Shown here piece by piece: positions 7,925 through 15,581 of a stretch of 23,155 nt of DNA. Where the stretch lies: positions 1 to 23,155 of the forward strand of contig CAKKRO010000129.1 of assembly GCA_919902625.1 (NCBI GenBank), given 5' to 3'. A program made the translations under genes and the position numbers. The stretch is from Nitrosomonadaceae bacterium (lineage in GTDB: Bacteria; Pseudomonadota; Gammaproteobacteria; Burkholderiales; Nitrosomonadaceae). The stretch's first letter is position 1. Each line of letters opens with the position of its first letter. Below the pieces are notes generated by a model. That model saw only the letters and a list, made by a program, of their open reading frames with translations. It searched no databases and was not told the DNA's origin.

Positions 7925-8263
7925 ATGGGTTTATTTGATTGGTTTTTAGGTCTTTTCGGTTCTAAAAGTGATGATAAAAACACAGATAGTGAAGGCAACA
8001 TAGAAAGGGATGTCAGTAAGGGTGCAGAAGAAGGTATACAGGATGTATATGAAAAAGATGAAGCTCCAGTTTCTGATCAGGGTCAAGCTATCAGCGCTTT
8101 AAAAGCAGAAGGCGAGCATGAAGCAGAAGTTCGAAAAACTGAAGAGCAGAAAATTGCAGAAGAAGATTCTATACATGGAAAAGATAAACTTCAGGATCAA
8201 ATTGACGATGACTCAGAAGCACAAGATGAACACGAAGCAGAAGTGCGGAAGGCTGAGGAATAA
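7925..8263 (+). CDS. Small acidic repeat protein with hydrophobic N-terminus, unknown function
   Basis: The family is not recognised. From the ATG at 7925 the protein has 112 residues. This start is preferred to the in-frame upstream codon at 7859 because AAAGGAGAAG sits just before it at the right spacing. The first 14 residues (MGLFDWFLGLFGSK) are hydrophobic and aromatic, fitting an amphipathic membrane-binding or partner-binding helix rather than a cleaved signal peptide. The rest is strongly charged and acidic, rich in Glu, Asp, Lys and Gln, and probably helical or disordered. An 11-residue element EHEAEVRK(T/A)EE occurs twice, at residues 64-74 and at the extreme C-terminus (102-112). 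It lies alone on the plus strand between the carbon-pump operon and the SulP gene, with about 340 and 460 non-coding bases on either side, so it is probably transcribed separately. The RBS and coherent composition argue for a real gene. Confidence 0.65.
   Translation: MGLFDWFLGLFGSKSDDKNTDSEGNIERDVSKGAEEGIQDVYEKDEAPVSDQGQAISALKAEGEHEAEVRKTEEQKIAEEDSIHGKDKLQDQIDDDSEAQDEHEAEVRKAEE
8114..8146 (+). repeat. Intragenic direct repeat, copy 1
   Basis: Eleven codons encoding EHEAEVRKTEE. They match the second copy at 10 of 11 residues but differ at several third-codon positions, so the repeat is maintained at protein level or is old. Confidence 0.85.
8228..8260 (+). repeat. Intragenic direct repeat, copy 2
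   Basis: Eleven codons encoding EHEAEVRKAEE, running directly into the stop codon at 8261-8263. The start-to-start distance from copy 1 is 114 bases, or 38 residues, which would allow both copies to lie on the same side of a long helix. Confidence 0.85.
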
Positions 8264-8726
8264 TGAATTATAGAAGCAAATACGCAGCAAGATTACTGAA
8301 ATCATAAGGAGAGGAATTCGGTAATATACGCTAGAAGGTGAAAGGATGGTCTTAACAATTATAATCTGATTACAATTATTGGTAATGATGTACGGTTATC
8401 TGTGAATCTGGCTGAAGATTTGTATACTTTTCAGTTAGGATGGAGGTCAGTACGCCAATCAAAAGATTAATAACTACTTAAAAGTATGTTATGGCATGTC
8501 AATGAGCTGAAATGGAAATAATTGGGGCAATTCTTTCACCAAATTTATATATCAACTTAGAATACAAATGGCTAACAACAGGTAATGATGTAAACAGATT
8601 AGAGATTCGTTACTAACGATACGCATATACCACCTTAACGTTCGCTGCATTCAAACCTCAAACAAAGAAATGCCACGCATGTAATCTGAAGGATTTTAAT
8701 AAAGCATCTGGATTTGATCCCACAAC
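8264..8726. other. Long non-coding stretch between acidic-protein gene and SulP gene
   Basis: I see no credible gene here. The only open stretch, about 42 codons ending near 8467, has no start codon. An exact 12-base direct repeat, GGTAATGATGTA, occurs at 8381-8392 and 8581-8592, 200 bases apart. The stretch is AT-rich with scattered stops in all frames, so it may be decayed DNA or may hold an untranslated RNA or regulatory region that I cannot recognise. Confidence 0.5.
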
Positions 8727-9995
8727 ATGCAAGACTCAGCAGCATTTCAGACTAAATTCTTTATTCGTGATCTCCAGGCTGGAATTATAACGGGAACAAT
8801 GGCGATCCCGCTGACAGTCGGTATTGCGATGATGTCCGAGTATCCCATCAAGGTTGCATTGGCTACCGTTGTTCTAGCGTGTTTTGTTGGTTGGGTCAAT
8901 GCCTGGAGCAAACCGGGAAACTATATCGGAGCACCCGGTGTGGCAGCTGGCCTGGCACCCGTTCTTGCACTGGGTGTGGCAAGCTTCGGTATGGAAAATA
9001 TGGCTTTTGTCATTTTCCTGACCGCATTTATGCAAGCCATTATTTGGAAGTTTAATCTGCAAAAATACATTCTCCTGGCAGTGCCCGAGTATCTGGTTGA
9101 AGGCCTGTTAGCCGGTGTAGGGCTAAAGATCGCCATCAACTTTTTTGCCATGACCTACGAAATACCCGAAGGGCTGGCATCTGACGCATTCTGGAATGGC
9201 GCACACATCCAGATGCTTCTGATATCGATAGCGGGATTCGCTGTTTTTCTGTATCTCTTCGCCAAATTCCAGACGACGCAACCGGCTATTCCCTGTTTTG
9301 TGTTGATTATCGCGGGAGTAGTTCTGGCGCAATTTATTACTATGCCTATGCTGCATGTCGAAGATGTGCCGCTCAGTCTGTCATTGCCGTTACCGCATTT
9401 TGATAATGCGTTGATCTGGTTGTATGTGATTGGTTTTGCTGCCATGCTGGCCATTATTGATGTGATTGAACAAGTCATGAGTAATGCAGCCATTCAGAAG
9501 ATAGATCCTTTACAACGCAAGTGCAATACTAATAACAGCTTACTAGCTATTTGGATAGCCAACATGGGATCAAGTTTTTTTGGTGGCATGACTAACTTGG
9601 ATGGCGTAGCCAAAAGCACCACGAACAAGCTGGCGGGTGCCTACACCAAATTTTCAGTATTGGTGATAGGTTTTGTTGTCCTTTTCTTTGTATTGAATAC
9701 ACAATATCTGGAATATCTGCCCAAATTCTCCTTAGCCGTCATTATGATTTTTACCGGCTGGAAAATGATCATGGGATTATTGCATGTTGCCCATCAAGGT
9801 CAATATGCCATGATACTGGCCACACTTTGTGCCTTGCTTGTTTACCGGCTCGGTATTTTTGAAGGACTGTTATTGGCTCTGATCATGCATGGCATCGTCA
9901 ATTACATTGTGCTGCATCGTGTACAGAATATGAAAACCAGGGCAATCATCAAAAAATACCTGGAGCGATTTGCCGGTGACGGCGGAGCGGATTAA
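8727..9995 (+). CDS. SulP-family anion transporter lacking a STAS domain
   Basis: This 422-residue polytopic membrane protein belongs to the SulP (SLC26-type) family. The N-terminal RDLQAGIITGTMAIPLTVGIAM is the family's first transmembrane signature. GAPGVAAGLAPVLALG near 71-86 and SSFFGGMTNLDGVAKSTTN near 282-300 match the paired half-helix and FGGMPG-type segments. After the last hydrophobic helix (near 393) only about 30 mostly charged residues remain. The cytoplasmic STAS domain of typical sulfate permeases and BicA is therefore missing, which explains the short length (typical members have 550 or more). Substrate could be bicarbonate, sulfate or another anion. Proximity to the DAB cluster makes bicarbonate attractive, but the two are not in one operon. 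No Shine-Dalgarno is seen, and a stop 12 bases upstream rules out a longer start. Its stop overlaps the nudB stop on the other strand. Confidence 0.82.
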   Translation: MQDSAAFQTKFFIRDLQAGIITGTMAIPLTVGIAMMSEYPIKVALATVVLACFVGWVNAWSKPGNYIGAPGVAAGLAPVLALGVASFGMENMAFVIFLTAFMQAIIWKFNLQKYILLAVPEYLVEGLLAGVGLKIAINFFAMTYEIPEGLASDAFWNGAHIQMLLISIAGFAVFLYLFAKFQTTQPAIPCFVLIIAGVVLAQFITMPMLHVEDVPLSLSLPLPHFDNALIWLYVIGFAAMLAIIDVIEQVMSNAAIQKIDPLQRKCNTNNSLLAIWIANMGSSFFGGMTNLDGVAKSTTNKLAGAYTKFSVLVIGFVVLFFVLNTQYLEYLPKFSLAVIMIFTGWKMIMGLLHVAHQGQYAMILATLCALLVYRLGIFEGLLLALIMHGIVNYIVLHRVQNMKTRAIIKKYLERFAGDGGAD

Positions 9996-10447
9996 GAGTT
10001 ATTTTGATCAGATCGCTGGTGCGCAGGCAAGTGACGAATGGCATCTGCATTGCTGCTTGAGAAGACTTTCTCTGCCGCTTGTTGCCAGGGCAGCCAAATG
10101 TGATTCAAATGTTCTCTCGCAGTGATTCTTATCGGCATTATGTCAGGCAAATATAAACCAAAGACATGTTCGGTATTGAAGCGAGTATCCGGCGCATAGC
10201 GCCAACGCCATTCTTCGTATATTTCATACTGGTTTTCCATTTGCCAATCTGCAAGAGAATAATGAGCGGCGTTTAAACCGGTTTCTTCAGAAACTTCGCG
10301 TAAAGCCGTTTGGTACAGTGTTTCGCCCGGATTCTGACTCCCGGTGACCGATTGCCAATAACCCGGATGATCAGCGCGTTCCAGCAATAGAACCTGTAAA
10401 TCCGCAGTGTGGATGATAACCAAAACAGAAACCGGTATTTTGTACAT
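9992..10447 (-). CDS. nudB: NudB, dihydroneopterin triphosphate diphosphatase (Nudix hydrolase)
   Basis: This 151-residue Nudix hydrolase is predicted to remove pyrophosphate from 7,8-dihydroneopterin triphosphate in folate synthesis. The Nudix box is complete: Gly36, Glu42, then Arg50-Glu51-x-x-Glu54-Glu55-x-Gly57-Leu58. WQSVTGSQNPGET and the later EHLNHIWLPWQQAAEKVF segment are typical of NudB. It lies 19 bases downstream of aspS on the same strand, the usual betaproteobacterial and gammaproteobacterial neighbourhood, so it is probably translated from the aspS message. Its stop codon and that of the convergent SulP gene share the palindrome TTAA, which leaves no room for a separate terminator between them. 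Length is normal. Confidence 0.88.
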   Translation of the reverse strand: MYKIPVSVLVIIHTADLQVLLLERADHPGYWQSVTGSQNPGETLYQTALREVSEETGLNAAHYSLADWQMENQYEIYEEWRWRYAPDTRFNTEHVFGLYLPDIMPIRITAREHLNHIWLPWQQAAEKVFSSSNADAIRHLPAHQRSDQNNS

Positions 10448-10466
10448 CGGAACGATGGGTTATCAA

Positions 10467-12248
10467 TCAGCTAGGTTTTGTTTCGATTTGGCGCAGGCGG
10501 ATGTTTAATTCTTTTAATTGTTTTTCATCCACTGTGCTGGGAGCATGTGTTAACAAGCATTGGGCGCGTTGTGTTTTAGGAAATGCAATCACGTCACGAA
10601 TCGATTCTGAGCCTGTCATCATGGTTAAGATGCGATCCAAGCCGAATGCAATGCCGCCATGTGGTGGAGCGCCATATTGTAATGCTTCCAACAGGAAACC
10701 AAATTTCTCCTGCGCTTCCTGTTCCGAAATATTTAAAGCGCGAAATACCTTGGATTGAATATCCTGGCGATGAATCCGCACCGAACCCCCGCCGATTTCC
10801 GAACCATTCAGTACCATATCATAGGCTTTGGAGAGCGCATTGCCGGGATCTGTTTCCAATAAATCCTCATGCCCGTCGGCGGGTGAGGTGAAAGGATGAT
10901 GCAATGCCTGCCAGCGATTTTCTTCTTCATCACGCTCAAACATTGGAAAATCAATCACCCATAATGGCTTCCAGCCGGATTCCGCATGGCCATGCTGATG
11001 GCCAATTTTAATACGCAATGCCCCTAAAGATTCATTAACTATTTTGGCTTTATCCGCACCAAAGAATATCAAATCCCCATCCTTTGCGTTGGTACGGGCA
11101 AGGATTGTTTTGATTGTTTCTTCGGGCAGAAATTTCAGGATCGGCGATTGCAATCCTTCCAGACCTTCTGCCAGATTATTGACTTTAATGTAAGCCAAGC
11201 CTTTGGCGCCATAGATCGCCACAAAATTGGTATAGTCGTCAATCTCCTTGCGCGATAACTCACCGCCTTTGGGTATGCATAAAGCAGCGACACGACCATC
11301 CGATTTTTCTGCAGCTTCACGAAATACCTTGAAAGGTACCTCTTTCATGATGTCAGTTAATTCGGTAAATTGCAGCGGAATGCGCAAGTCCGGTTTGTCC
11401 GAGCCGTACTTGAACATAGCCTCGGCATAAGTCAAACGCGGGAATGGATCGGGTAAATCCACATTATTCAGGGTCTTAAACAGACCACGTATCATCTCTT
11501 CCATCAGTGACATAATTTCATCGGCTGTGAGGAAAGACGTTTCAATATCGATTTGTGTAAATTCAGGTTGCCGGTCTGCTCGCAGGTCTTCATCGCGGAA
11601 GCACCGGGTTATCTGATAATAACGGTCGAATCCTGACACCATCAAAAGCTGTTTGAACAACTGGGGAGATTGGGGCAAGGCAAAAAAATGACCGGCATTG
11701 ACCCGTGACGGTACCAGATAATCCCGCGCGCCTTCCGGTGTGGATTTGGTCAGCATGGGTGTTTCAATATCCAGAAACCCATGCTGATCAAGAAATACAC
11801 GCACAGCCATGGCCACTTGATGACGCAAACGGAGATTGGATTGCATCACCGGGCGCCGTAAATCAAGATAGCGGTGCTCCAGCCGGACAGCCTCGCTGAT
11901 ATTGTCATCATCCATCAGAAAAGGCGGCGTCAATGAAGTATTCAGAACTTCGATTTTTGCCACCAGAATCTCGATCTCTCCACTGAATAACGACGAATTG
12001 ATCGTTCCTTCAGGGCGCCTCCTTACTTTGCCGGTAATTTTCAGCACAAATTCATTGCGTATTTTTTCTGCCGTTTGAAATGTTTCCACATTGTCAGGAT
12101 CGCATACGATCTGCACCAGACCTTCGCGATCGCGCAAATCAATGAATATCACGCCACCATGGTCTCTTCGCCGATGAACCCAGCCAAAGAGCGCCACTGT
12201 TTGATCAAGATATTCTGTATTGATGGCGCCACAGTAATTTGTACGCAT
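10467..12248 (-). CDS. aspS: Aspartyl-tRNA synthetase, probably non-discriminating (Asp/Asn)
   Basis: This 593-residue class II synthetase is of full bacterial length. Domains in order are an N-terminal OB-fold anticodon-binding domain (about 1-110) and the catalytic core, split by the bacterial GAD insertion (roughly 290-420). Motif 2 is FRDEDLRADRQPEFTQ near 217-232, and motif 3 is GGIAFGLDRILTMMTG near the end. In the anticodon domain, His30 and Gly81 stand where the E. coli discriminating enzyme has Leu30 and Lys81. The same His/Gly pair marks the non-discriminating P. aeruginosa enzyme, which also charges tRNA-Asn. If that holds, Asn-tRNA would be finished by GatCAB, which is not in this window. 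The ATG has no clear Shine-Dalgarno. It sits between fmdB-like and nudB on the minus strand. Confidence 0.96.
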   Translation of the reverse strand: MRTNYCGAINTEYLDQTVALFGWVHRRRDHGGVIFIDLRDREGLVQIVCDPDNVETFQTAEKIRNEFVLKITGKVRRRPEGTINSSLFSGEIEILVAKIEVLNTSLTPPFLMDDDNISEAVRLEHRYLDLRRPVMQSNLRLRHQVAMAVRVFLDQHGFLDIETPMLTKSTPEGARDYLVPSRVNAGHFFALPQSPQLFKQLLMVSGFDRYYQITRCFRDEDLRADRQPEFTQIDIETSFLTADEIMSLMEEMIRGLFKTLNNVDLPDPFPRLTYAEAMFKYGSDKPDLRIPLQFTELTDIMKEVPFKVFREAAEKSDGRVAALCIPKGGELSRKEIDDYTNFVAIYGAKGLAYIKVNNLAEGLEGLQSPILKFLPEETIKTILARTNAKDGDLIFFGADKAKIVNESLGALRIKIGHQHGHAESGWKPLWVIDFPMFERDEEENRWQALHHPFTSPADGHEDLLETDPGNALSKAYDMVLNGSEIGGGSVRIHRQDIQSKVFRALNISEQEAQEKFGFLLEALQYGAPPHGGIAFGLDRILTMMTGSESIRDVIAFPKTQRAQCLLTHAPSTVDEKQLKELNIRLRQIETKPS

Positions 12249-12353
12249 AGTTCTGTTAAATAGTTTGGGTGAGATTTATGATTTTTCTTGGGTATACCGC
12301 AGATATCAATCGTTTACTGAGCTGAAAATTAGTCAGCTATCTATCTAATCCAG

Positions 12354-12659
12354 TTAATCAACGGTTGTAGCAGGGACCGTACTGCTTTCTTTACTTGTTG
12401 TTACATCCGGAGTGGCTGCTGGTGCTGGTTGCGCGCTCTCTTTGGTGGTTGACTGAGAATCGGTCTGCTTTGCTTTGTTATTCTTAAAGTCGGTTACATA
12501 CCATCCACTTCCTTTCAACTGAAACCCTGCAGCCGATATGAGCTTTGTATAGTTGCTGCTACCGCAAACGGGACAAGCAGTAATGGGTGCATCGTTAATC
12601 TTTTGCAAATGTTCTTTCTCGGCACCGCATGAATTGCAAAGATATTCATAAATAGGCAT
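12354..12659 (-). CDS. FmdB-family zinc-ribbon protein
   Basis: This is a 101-residue FmdB/CxxC_CxxC_SSSS-family protein starting MPIYEYLCNSCG. The conserved MPIYEY start supports the ATG at 12659 over an in-frame TTG five codons upstream. Four cysteines form a zinc ribbon: Cys8, Cys11, Cys29 and Cys32. A conserved GFQLKGSGWYVTDFK segment follows, and then a low-complexity Ser/Thr/Ala/Pro-rich tail. Members have been called putative regulators, but the molecular role is not established. It is the first gene of the minus-strand group with aspS and nudB. In many betaproteobacteria a DUF502 membrane protein lies between fmdB and aspS; here only 105 bases separate them. A run of seven Gs just before the ATG may act as a crude ribosome-binding site. 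Confidence 0.88.
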   Translation of the reverse strand: MPIYEYLCNSCGAEKEHLQKINDAPITACPVCGSSNYTKLISAAGFQLKGSGWYVTDFKNNKAKQTDSQSTTKESAQPAPAATPDVTTSKESSTVPATTVD

Positions 12660-12695
12660 AGCCCCCCCAAACAATTCAAAATTGAGAAACCGATG

Positions 12696-12725
12696 ATTAT
12701 ACCTTAACCAGCTTTATTTTAAGAA
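12696..12725 (-). promoter_or_regulatory. Candidate sigma-70 promoter for fmdB-aspS-nudB
   Basis: Read on the minus strand, a perfect TATAAT (12696-12701) lies 36 bases upstream of the fmdB start. TTCTTA (12720-12725) lies 18 bases further up as a weak -35. Only the -10 is convincing. Confidence 0.45.
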
Positions 12726-12819
12726 CTTAATAAATAGAATTGCTGAAGGGTATTGAATTGGATGCAGGTAGTAAAAATATTTGTTGCTATGCGATTTAAG
12801 AAGCTAAATTTGTTATTAA

Positions 12820-12848
12820 TTCAGTATCGCTTATATTGTGTATATAAT
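12820..12848 (+). promoter_or_regulatory. Candidate sigma-70 promoter for alaA
   Basis: A perfect TATAAT at 12843-12848 is preceded after 17 bases by TTCAGT (12820-12825), a poor -35. It lies 85 bases upstream of the alaA start in the divergent intergenic region. Confidence 0.4.
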
Positions 12849-12933
12849 GCTGCATCTGATTAATTCCTAGAAAAACTATCTATTGTATTGCAGGTTTTGA
12901 ATTTTTATTCAATCTCCGTAAATATCTCTAATC

Positions 12934-14160
12934 ATGCGTCCAATTTTAAAATCCAGCAAACTGGCAAATGTTTGTTATGACATTCGAGGACCCGTACTCG
13001 AACGCGCCCGGCAAATGGAAGAAGAAGGTCACCACATTATCAAGCTCAACATTGGCAATCCGGCCACGTTTGGTTTTGATGTGCCTGAGGAAATTCTGCA
13101 GGATGTTATTCATAACTTGTCAGATGCCTCAGGTTATTGTGATTCCAAAGGTCTGTTTGCTGCCCGCAAAGCGATTATGCATTACACCCAGGAAAAGCAG
13201 ATCAGTAACGTGCAACTGGATGACATCTTTATTGGCAATGGGGTATCCGAGCTGGTTGTTTTGACGATGCAGGCATTGCTGGATAATGGCGATGAAGTGC
13301 TGATTCCGATGCCGGATTATCCTTTATGGACTGCTGCGGTTGTGCTTTCGGGAGGGATGGCAAAGCATTATTTATGTGATGAGGCGACCGGCTGGTTGCC
13401 TAATCTGGAGGATATTCGCGCCAAAATTACTTCAAGAACACGTGCCATTGTCATTATTAATCCGAATAACCCGACCGGTGCATTGTATCCGAAAGAATTA
13501 CTGCTTGAGATCATTGAGATTGCCCGTCAGCATCAATTGATCATCTATGCGGATGAAATCTATGACAAGATTTTGTACGAACAGGTGACGCATACATCGA
13601 TTGCCTCATTAGCGGATGATGTTTTGTTTGTGACGTTTAATGGCTTGTCAAAAAATTACCGCGCAGCGGGTTTTCGCTCGGGCTGGGCGGTTGTTTCCGG
13701 TGAAAAAAATCATGCGCGTGATTACATCGCGGGGCTTAATATGCTTGCCTCTATGCGGCTATGTGCCAATGTGCCCTCGCAGTTTGGAATTCAGACGGCA
13801 TTGGGAGGCTATCAAAGTATTTATGATTTGACGCTGCCAACCGGCCGGTTGATGCGTCAGCGCGACGTCGCATGGCAATTGCTGACAGATATCCCTGGCG
13901 TGAGTTGTTTTAAACCTCAATCAGCGTTGTATTTATTTCCGCGTCTGGATCCTGAGATTTACCCGATTAAGGATGATCAGAAATTTGCTTTGGATCTGCT
14001 ATTGGAAGAAAAGGTTTTATTGGTGCAAGGTACTGGTTTCAACTGGAGGCACCCGGATCATTTTCGTGTAGTATTTTTGCCCAATGTGGATGACCTGACG
14101 GAAGCAATGGGTCGTATTGCTCATTTTCTTCAGCGTTATCGCAAACGCTATGGAACATAG
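12934..14160 (+). CDS. alaA: AlaA-type glutamate-pyruvate aminotransferase
   Basis: This 408-residue class I PLP aminotransferase is very close to E. coli AlaA (YfbQ) along its whole length, which makes alanine from pyruvate with glutamate as donor. Diagnostic segments are SSKLANVCYDIRGPVL at 7-22, KLNIGNPATFGFD, GYCDSKGLFAARKAIM, INPNNPTGA at 175-183 and ADEIYDKILYE. The PLP lysine is Lys240 in FNGLSKNYRAAGFRSGW, the same number as in E. coli, and the GYQSI segment is also kept. Length is normal. No Shine-Dalgarno is visible before the ATG, but MRPILKSSKL aligns with the E. coli start, so the start is trusted. It is followed after 91 bases by hom and then thrC, an arrangement common in betaproteobacteria. 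A perfect TATAAT before hom suggests that the next gene may also have its own promoter. Confidence 0.93.
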   Translation: MRPILKSSKLANVCYDIRGPVLERARQMEEEGHHIIKLNIGNPATFGFDVPEEILQDVIHNLSDASGYCDSKGLFAARKAIMHYTQEKQISNVQLDDIFIGNGVSELVVLTMQALLDNGDEVLIPMPDYPLWTAAVVLSGGMAKHYLCDEATGWLPNLEDIRAKITSRTRAIVIINPNNPTGALYPKELLLEIIEIARQHQLIIYADEIYDKILYEQVTHTSIASLADDVLFVTFNGLSKNYRAAGFRSGWAVVSGEKNHARDYIAGLNMLASMRLCANVPSQFGIQTALGGYQSIYDLTLPTGRLMRQRDVAWQLLTDIPGVSCFKPQSALYLFPRLDPEIYPIKDDQKFALDLLLEEKVLLVQGTGFNWRHPDHFRVVFLPNVDDLTEAMGRIAHFLQRYRKRYGT

Positions 14161-14178
14161 CCTGGATCGGTTTAACTA

Positions 14179-14207
14179 TTTATTTCTCGCCTTTTGGCCC
14201 ATATAAT
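14179..14207 (+). promoter_or_regulatory. Candidate promoter for hom
   Basis: A perfect TATAAT at 14202-14207 has TTTATT 17 bases upstream (14179-14184). It lies 44 bases before the hom ATG. The -35 is weak, so the call rests on the -10 element and its position in the alaA-hom gap. Confidence 0.4.
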
Positions 14208-14251
14208 CAAACATCAGATTATACAATTCGTTTTTTTAATTTTTAAATTTT

Positions 14252-15565
14252 ATGAATCCCATTAATATTGGTTTATTAGGAATTGGCACTGTGGGGGGGG
14301 GGACGTATACCGTTCTCAAACGCAATCAGGAAGAAATAGCCCGCCGTGCGGGTCGTGCAATTGTCGTCAAAATGATCGCAGACCGGGATCTGGATAGAGC
14401 ACGCAGCTTTGCGGATCATGATGTGATTGTGACCGATAATGCGCATGAGATTGTGACTCATCCTGACATCGACATTGTGGTTGAGTTGATTGGTGGACAA
14501 ACGATCGCCAAGGATTTAATACTGGAAGCGATTGCTCACGGTAAACACGTCGTGACTGCCAATAAAGCCTTACTGGCTAATTATGGAACTGAAATCTTTG
14601 CGGCGGCGCGCGCCAAAGGTGTGATCGTTGCCTTTGAAGCGGCGGTCGCAGGTGGCATACCCATTATTAAAGCCCTGCGTGAAGGATTGACCGCAAACCG
14701 TATTACCTGGATTGCCGGCATCATTAATGGCACAGCGAATTTTATCCTGTCTGAAATGCGTGAGAAGGGATTGCCCTTTGATCAGGTCTTGGATCAGGCA
14801 CAGAAGTTGGGTTACGCGGAAGCTGATCCAACTTATGACATTGAAGGCATAGATGCAGCGCATAAAATCACATTGATGGCGGCCATTGCATTTGGTATCC
14901 CGGTACAATTCAGCAAAGTGTATACCGAAGGAATTACCCAGCTGACAGGGGAGGATATCCGTTATGCCGAGGAACTTGGCTACCGTATCAAACTGTTGGG
15001 GATTACCAAACGTGTGGAAAAAGGCATCGAATTACGTGTGCATCCCACATTAATTCCGGTGCGGCGATTAATTGCCAATGTCGAAGGCGTGATGAATGCC
15101 ATCGTAGTCAAAGGAGATGCTGTCGGCGCAACGCTTTACTACGGTGCCGGAGCGGGGGCCGAACCGACGGCCAGCTCGGTCATTGCTGATCTGGTTGATG
15201 TGACGCGAATGCAAACCGCTGACCCGATGCATCGCGTTCCAACCCTGTCATTCCAGCCGGATTTACTGTCGGATACACCGGTGATACCGATGGAAGATGT
15301 TGAGACATCGTATTATCTGCGCATGCAAGTAATTGATAAACCGGGGGTGATGGCGGAGATTACGCGCATTGTGGCGGATAATAATATCTCCATCAGCGCA
15401 ATGATTCAGAAGGAGGCCAGCAGTGATTCAGACAAGGTCAGTATCATTATGCTGACACATTTAACCGTAGAGAAGAATATCAATGCCGCCATTGCCCGCA
15501 TTGAGTCATTACCCGTTGTGACGAATAAGGTGATTCGTATTCGCATAGAAGAGCTGAATAATTAA
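14252..15565 (+). CDS. hom: Homoserine dehydrogenase with C-terminal ACT domain
   Basis: This 437-residue enzyme reduces aspartate semialdehyde to homoserine for threonine and methionine synthesis. The N-terminal NAD(P)-binding loop is GLLGIGTVGGGTYTVL (residues 7-22). The catalytic region shows VTANKALLANYG, GIINGTANFILSEM and YAEADPTYDIEGIDAAHK. The C-terminal ACT domain (about 352-432; LRMQVIDKPGVMAEITRIVADNNISI) indicates feedback control, probably by threonine. It is monofunctional, with no aspartokinase domain. The reading frame passes through a run of ten G residues (14293-14302) coding for the Gly-Gly-Gly of the NAD loop. Length and frame are correct here, but a slip would truncate the enzyme at about residue 15. 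No Shine-Dalgarno precedes the ATG, which follows a very AT-rich leader. thrC is next downstream. Confidence 0.96.
   Translation: MNPINIGLLGIGTVGGGTYTVLKRNQEEIARRAGRAIVVKMIADRDLDRARSFADHDVIVTDNAHEIVTHPDIDIVVELIGGQTIAKDLILEAIAHGKHVVTANKALLANYGTEIFAAARAKGVIVAFEAAVAGGIPIIKALREGLTANRITWIAGIINGTANFILSEMREKGLPFDQVLDQAQKLGYAEADPTYDIEGIDAAHKITLMAAIAFGIPVQFSKVYTEGITQLTGEDIRYAEELGYRIKLLGITKRVEKGIELRVHPTLIPVRRLIANVEGVMNAIVVKGDAVGATLYYGAGAGAEPTASSVIADLVDVTRMQTADPMHRVPTLSFQPDLLSDTPVIPMEDVETSYYLRMQVIDKPGVMAEITRIVADNNISISAMIQKEASSDSDKVSIIMLTHLTVEKNINAAIARIESLPVVTNKVIRIRIEELNN
14293..14302 (+). repeat. Ten-G homopolymer inside hom
   Basis: Ten consecutive G bases encode the end of Val15's codon and the three glycines of the dinucleotide-binding loop. 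All-GGG glycine codons are unusual here, because synonymous GGT or GGC would break the run. Confidence 0.95.
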
Positions 15566-15581
15566 AGAATCAATCATTTAG

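Noticed and set aside
8342..8467. Forty-two-codon open stretch that reads somewhat protein-like
   Set aside because: It has a stop immediately before it, no start codon near its beginning, and no ribosome-binding site; chance is likely, a gene remnant possible.
14293..14302. Frameshifted hom pseudogene at the G tract
   Set aside because: The frame is continuous, and the loop GTVGGGT has the length expected for homoserine dehydrogenase.
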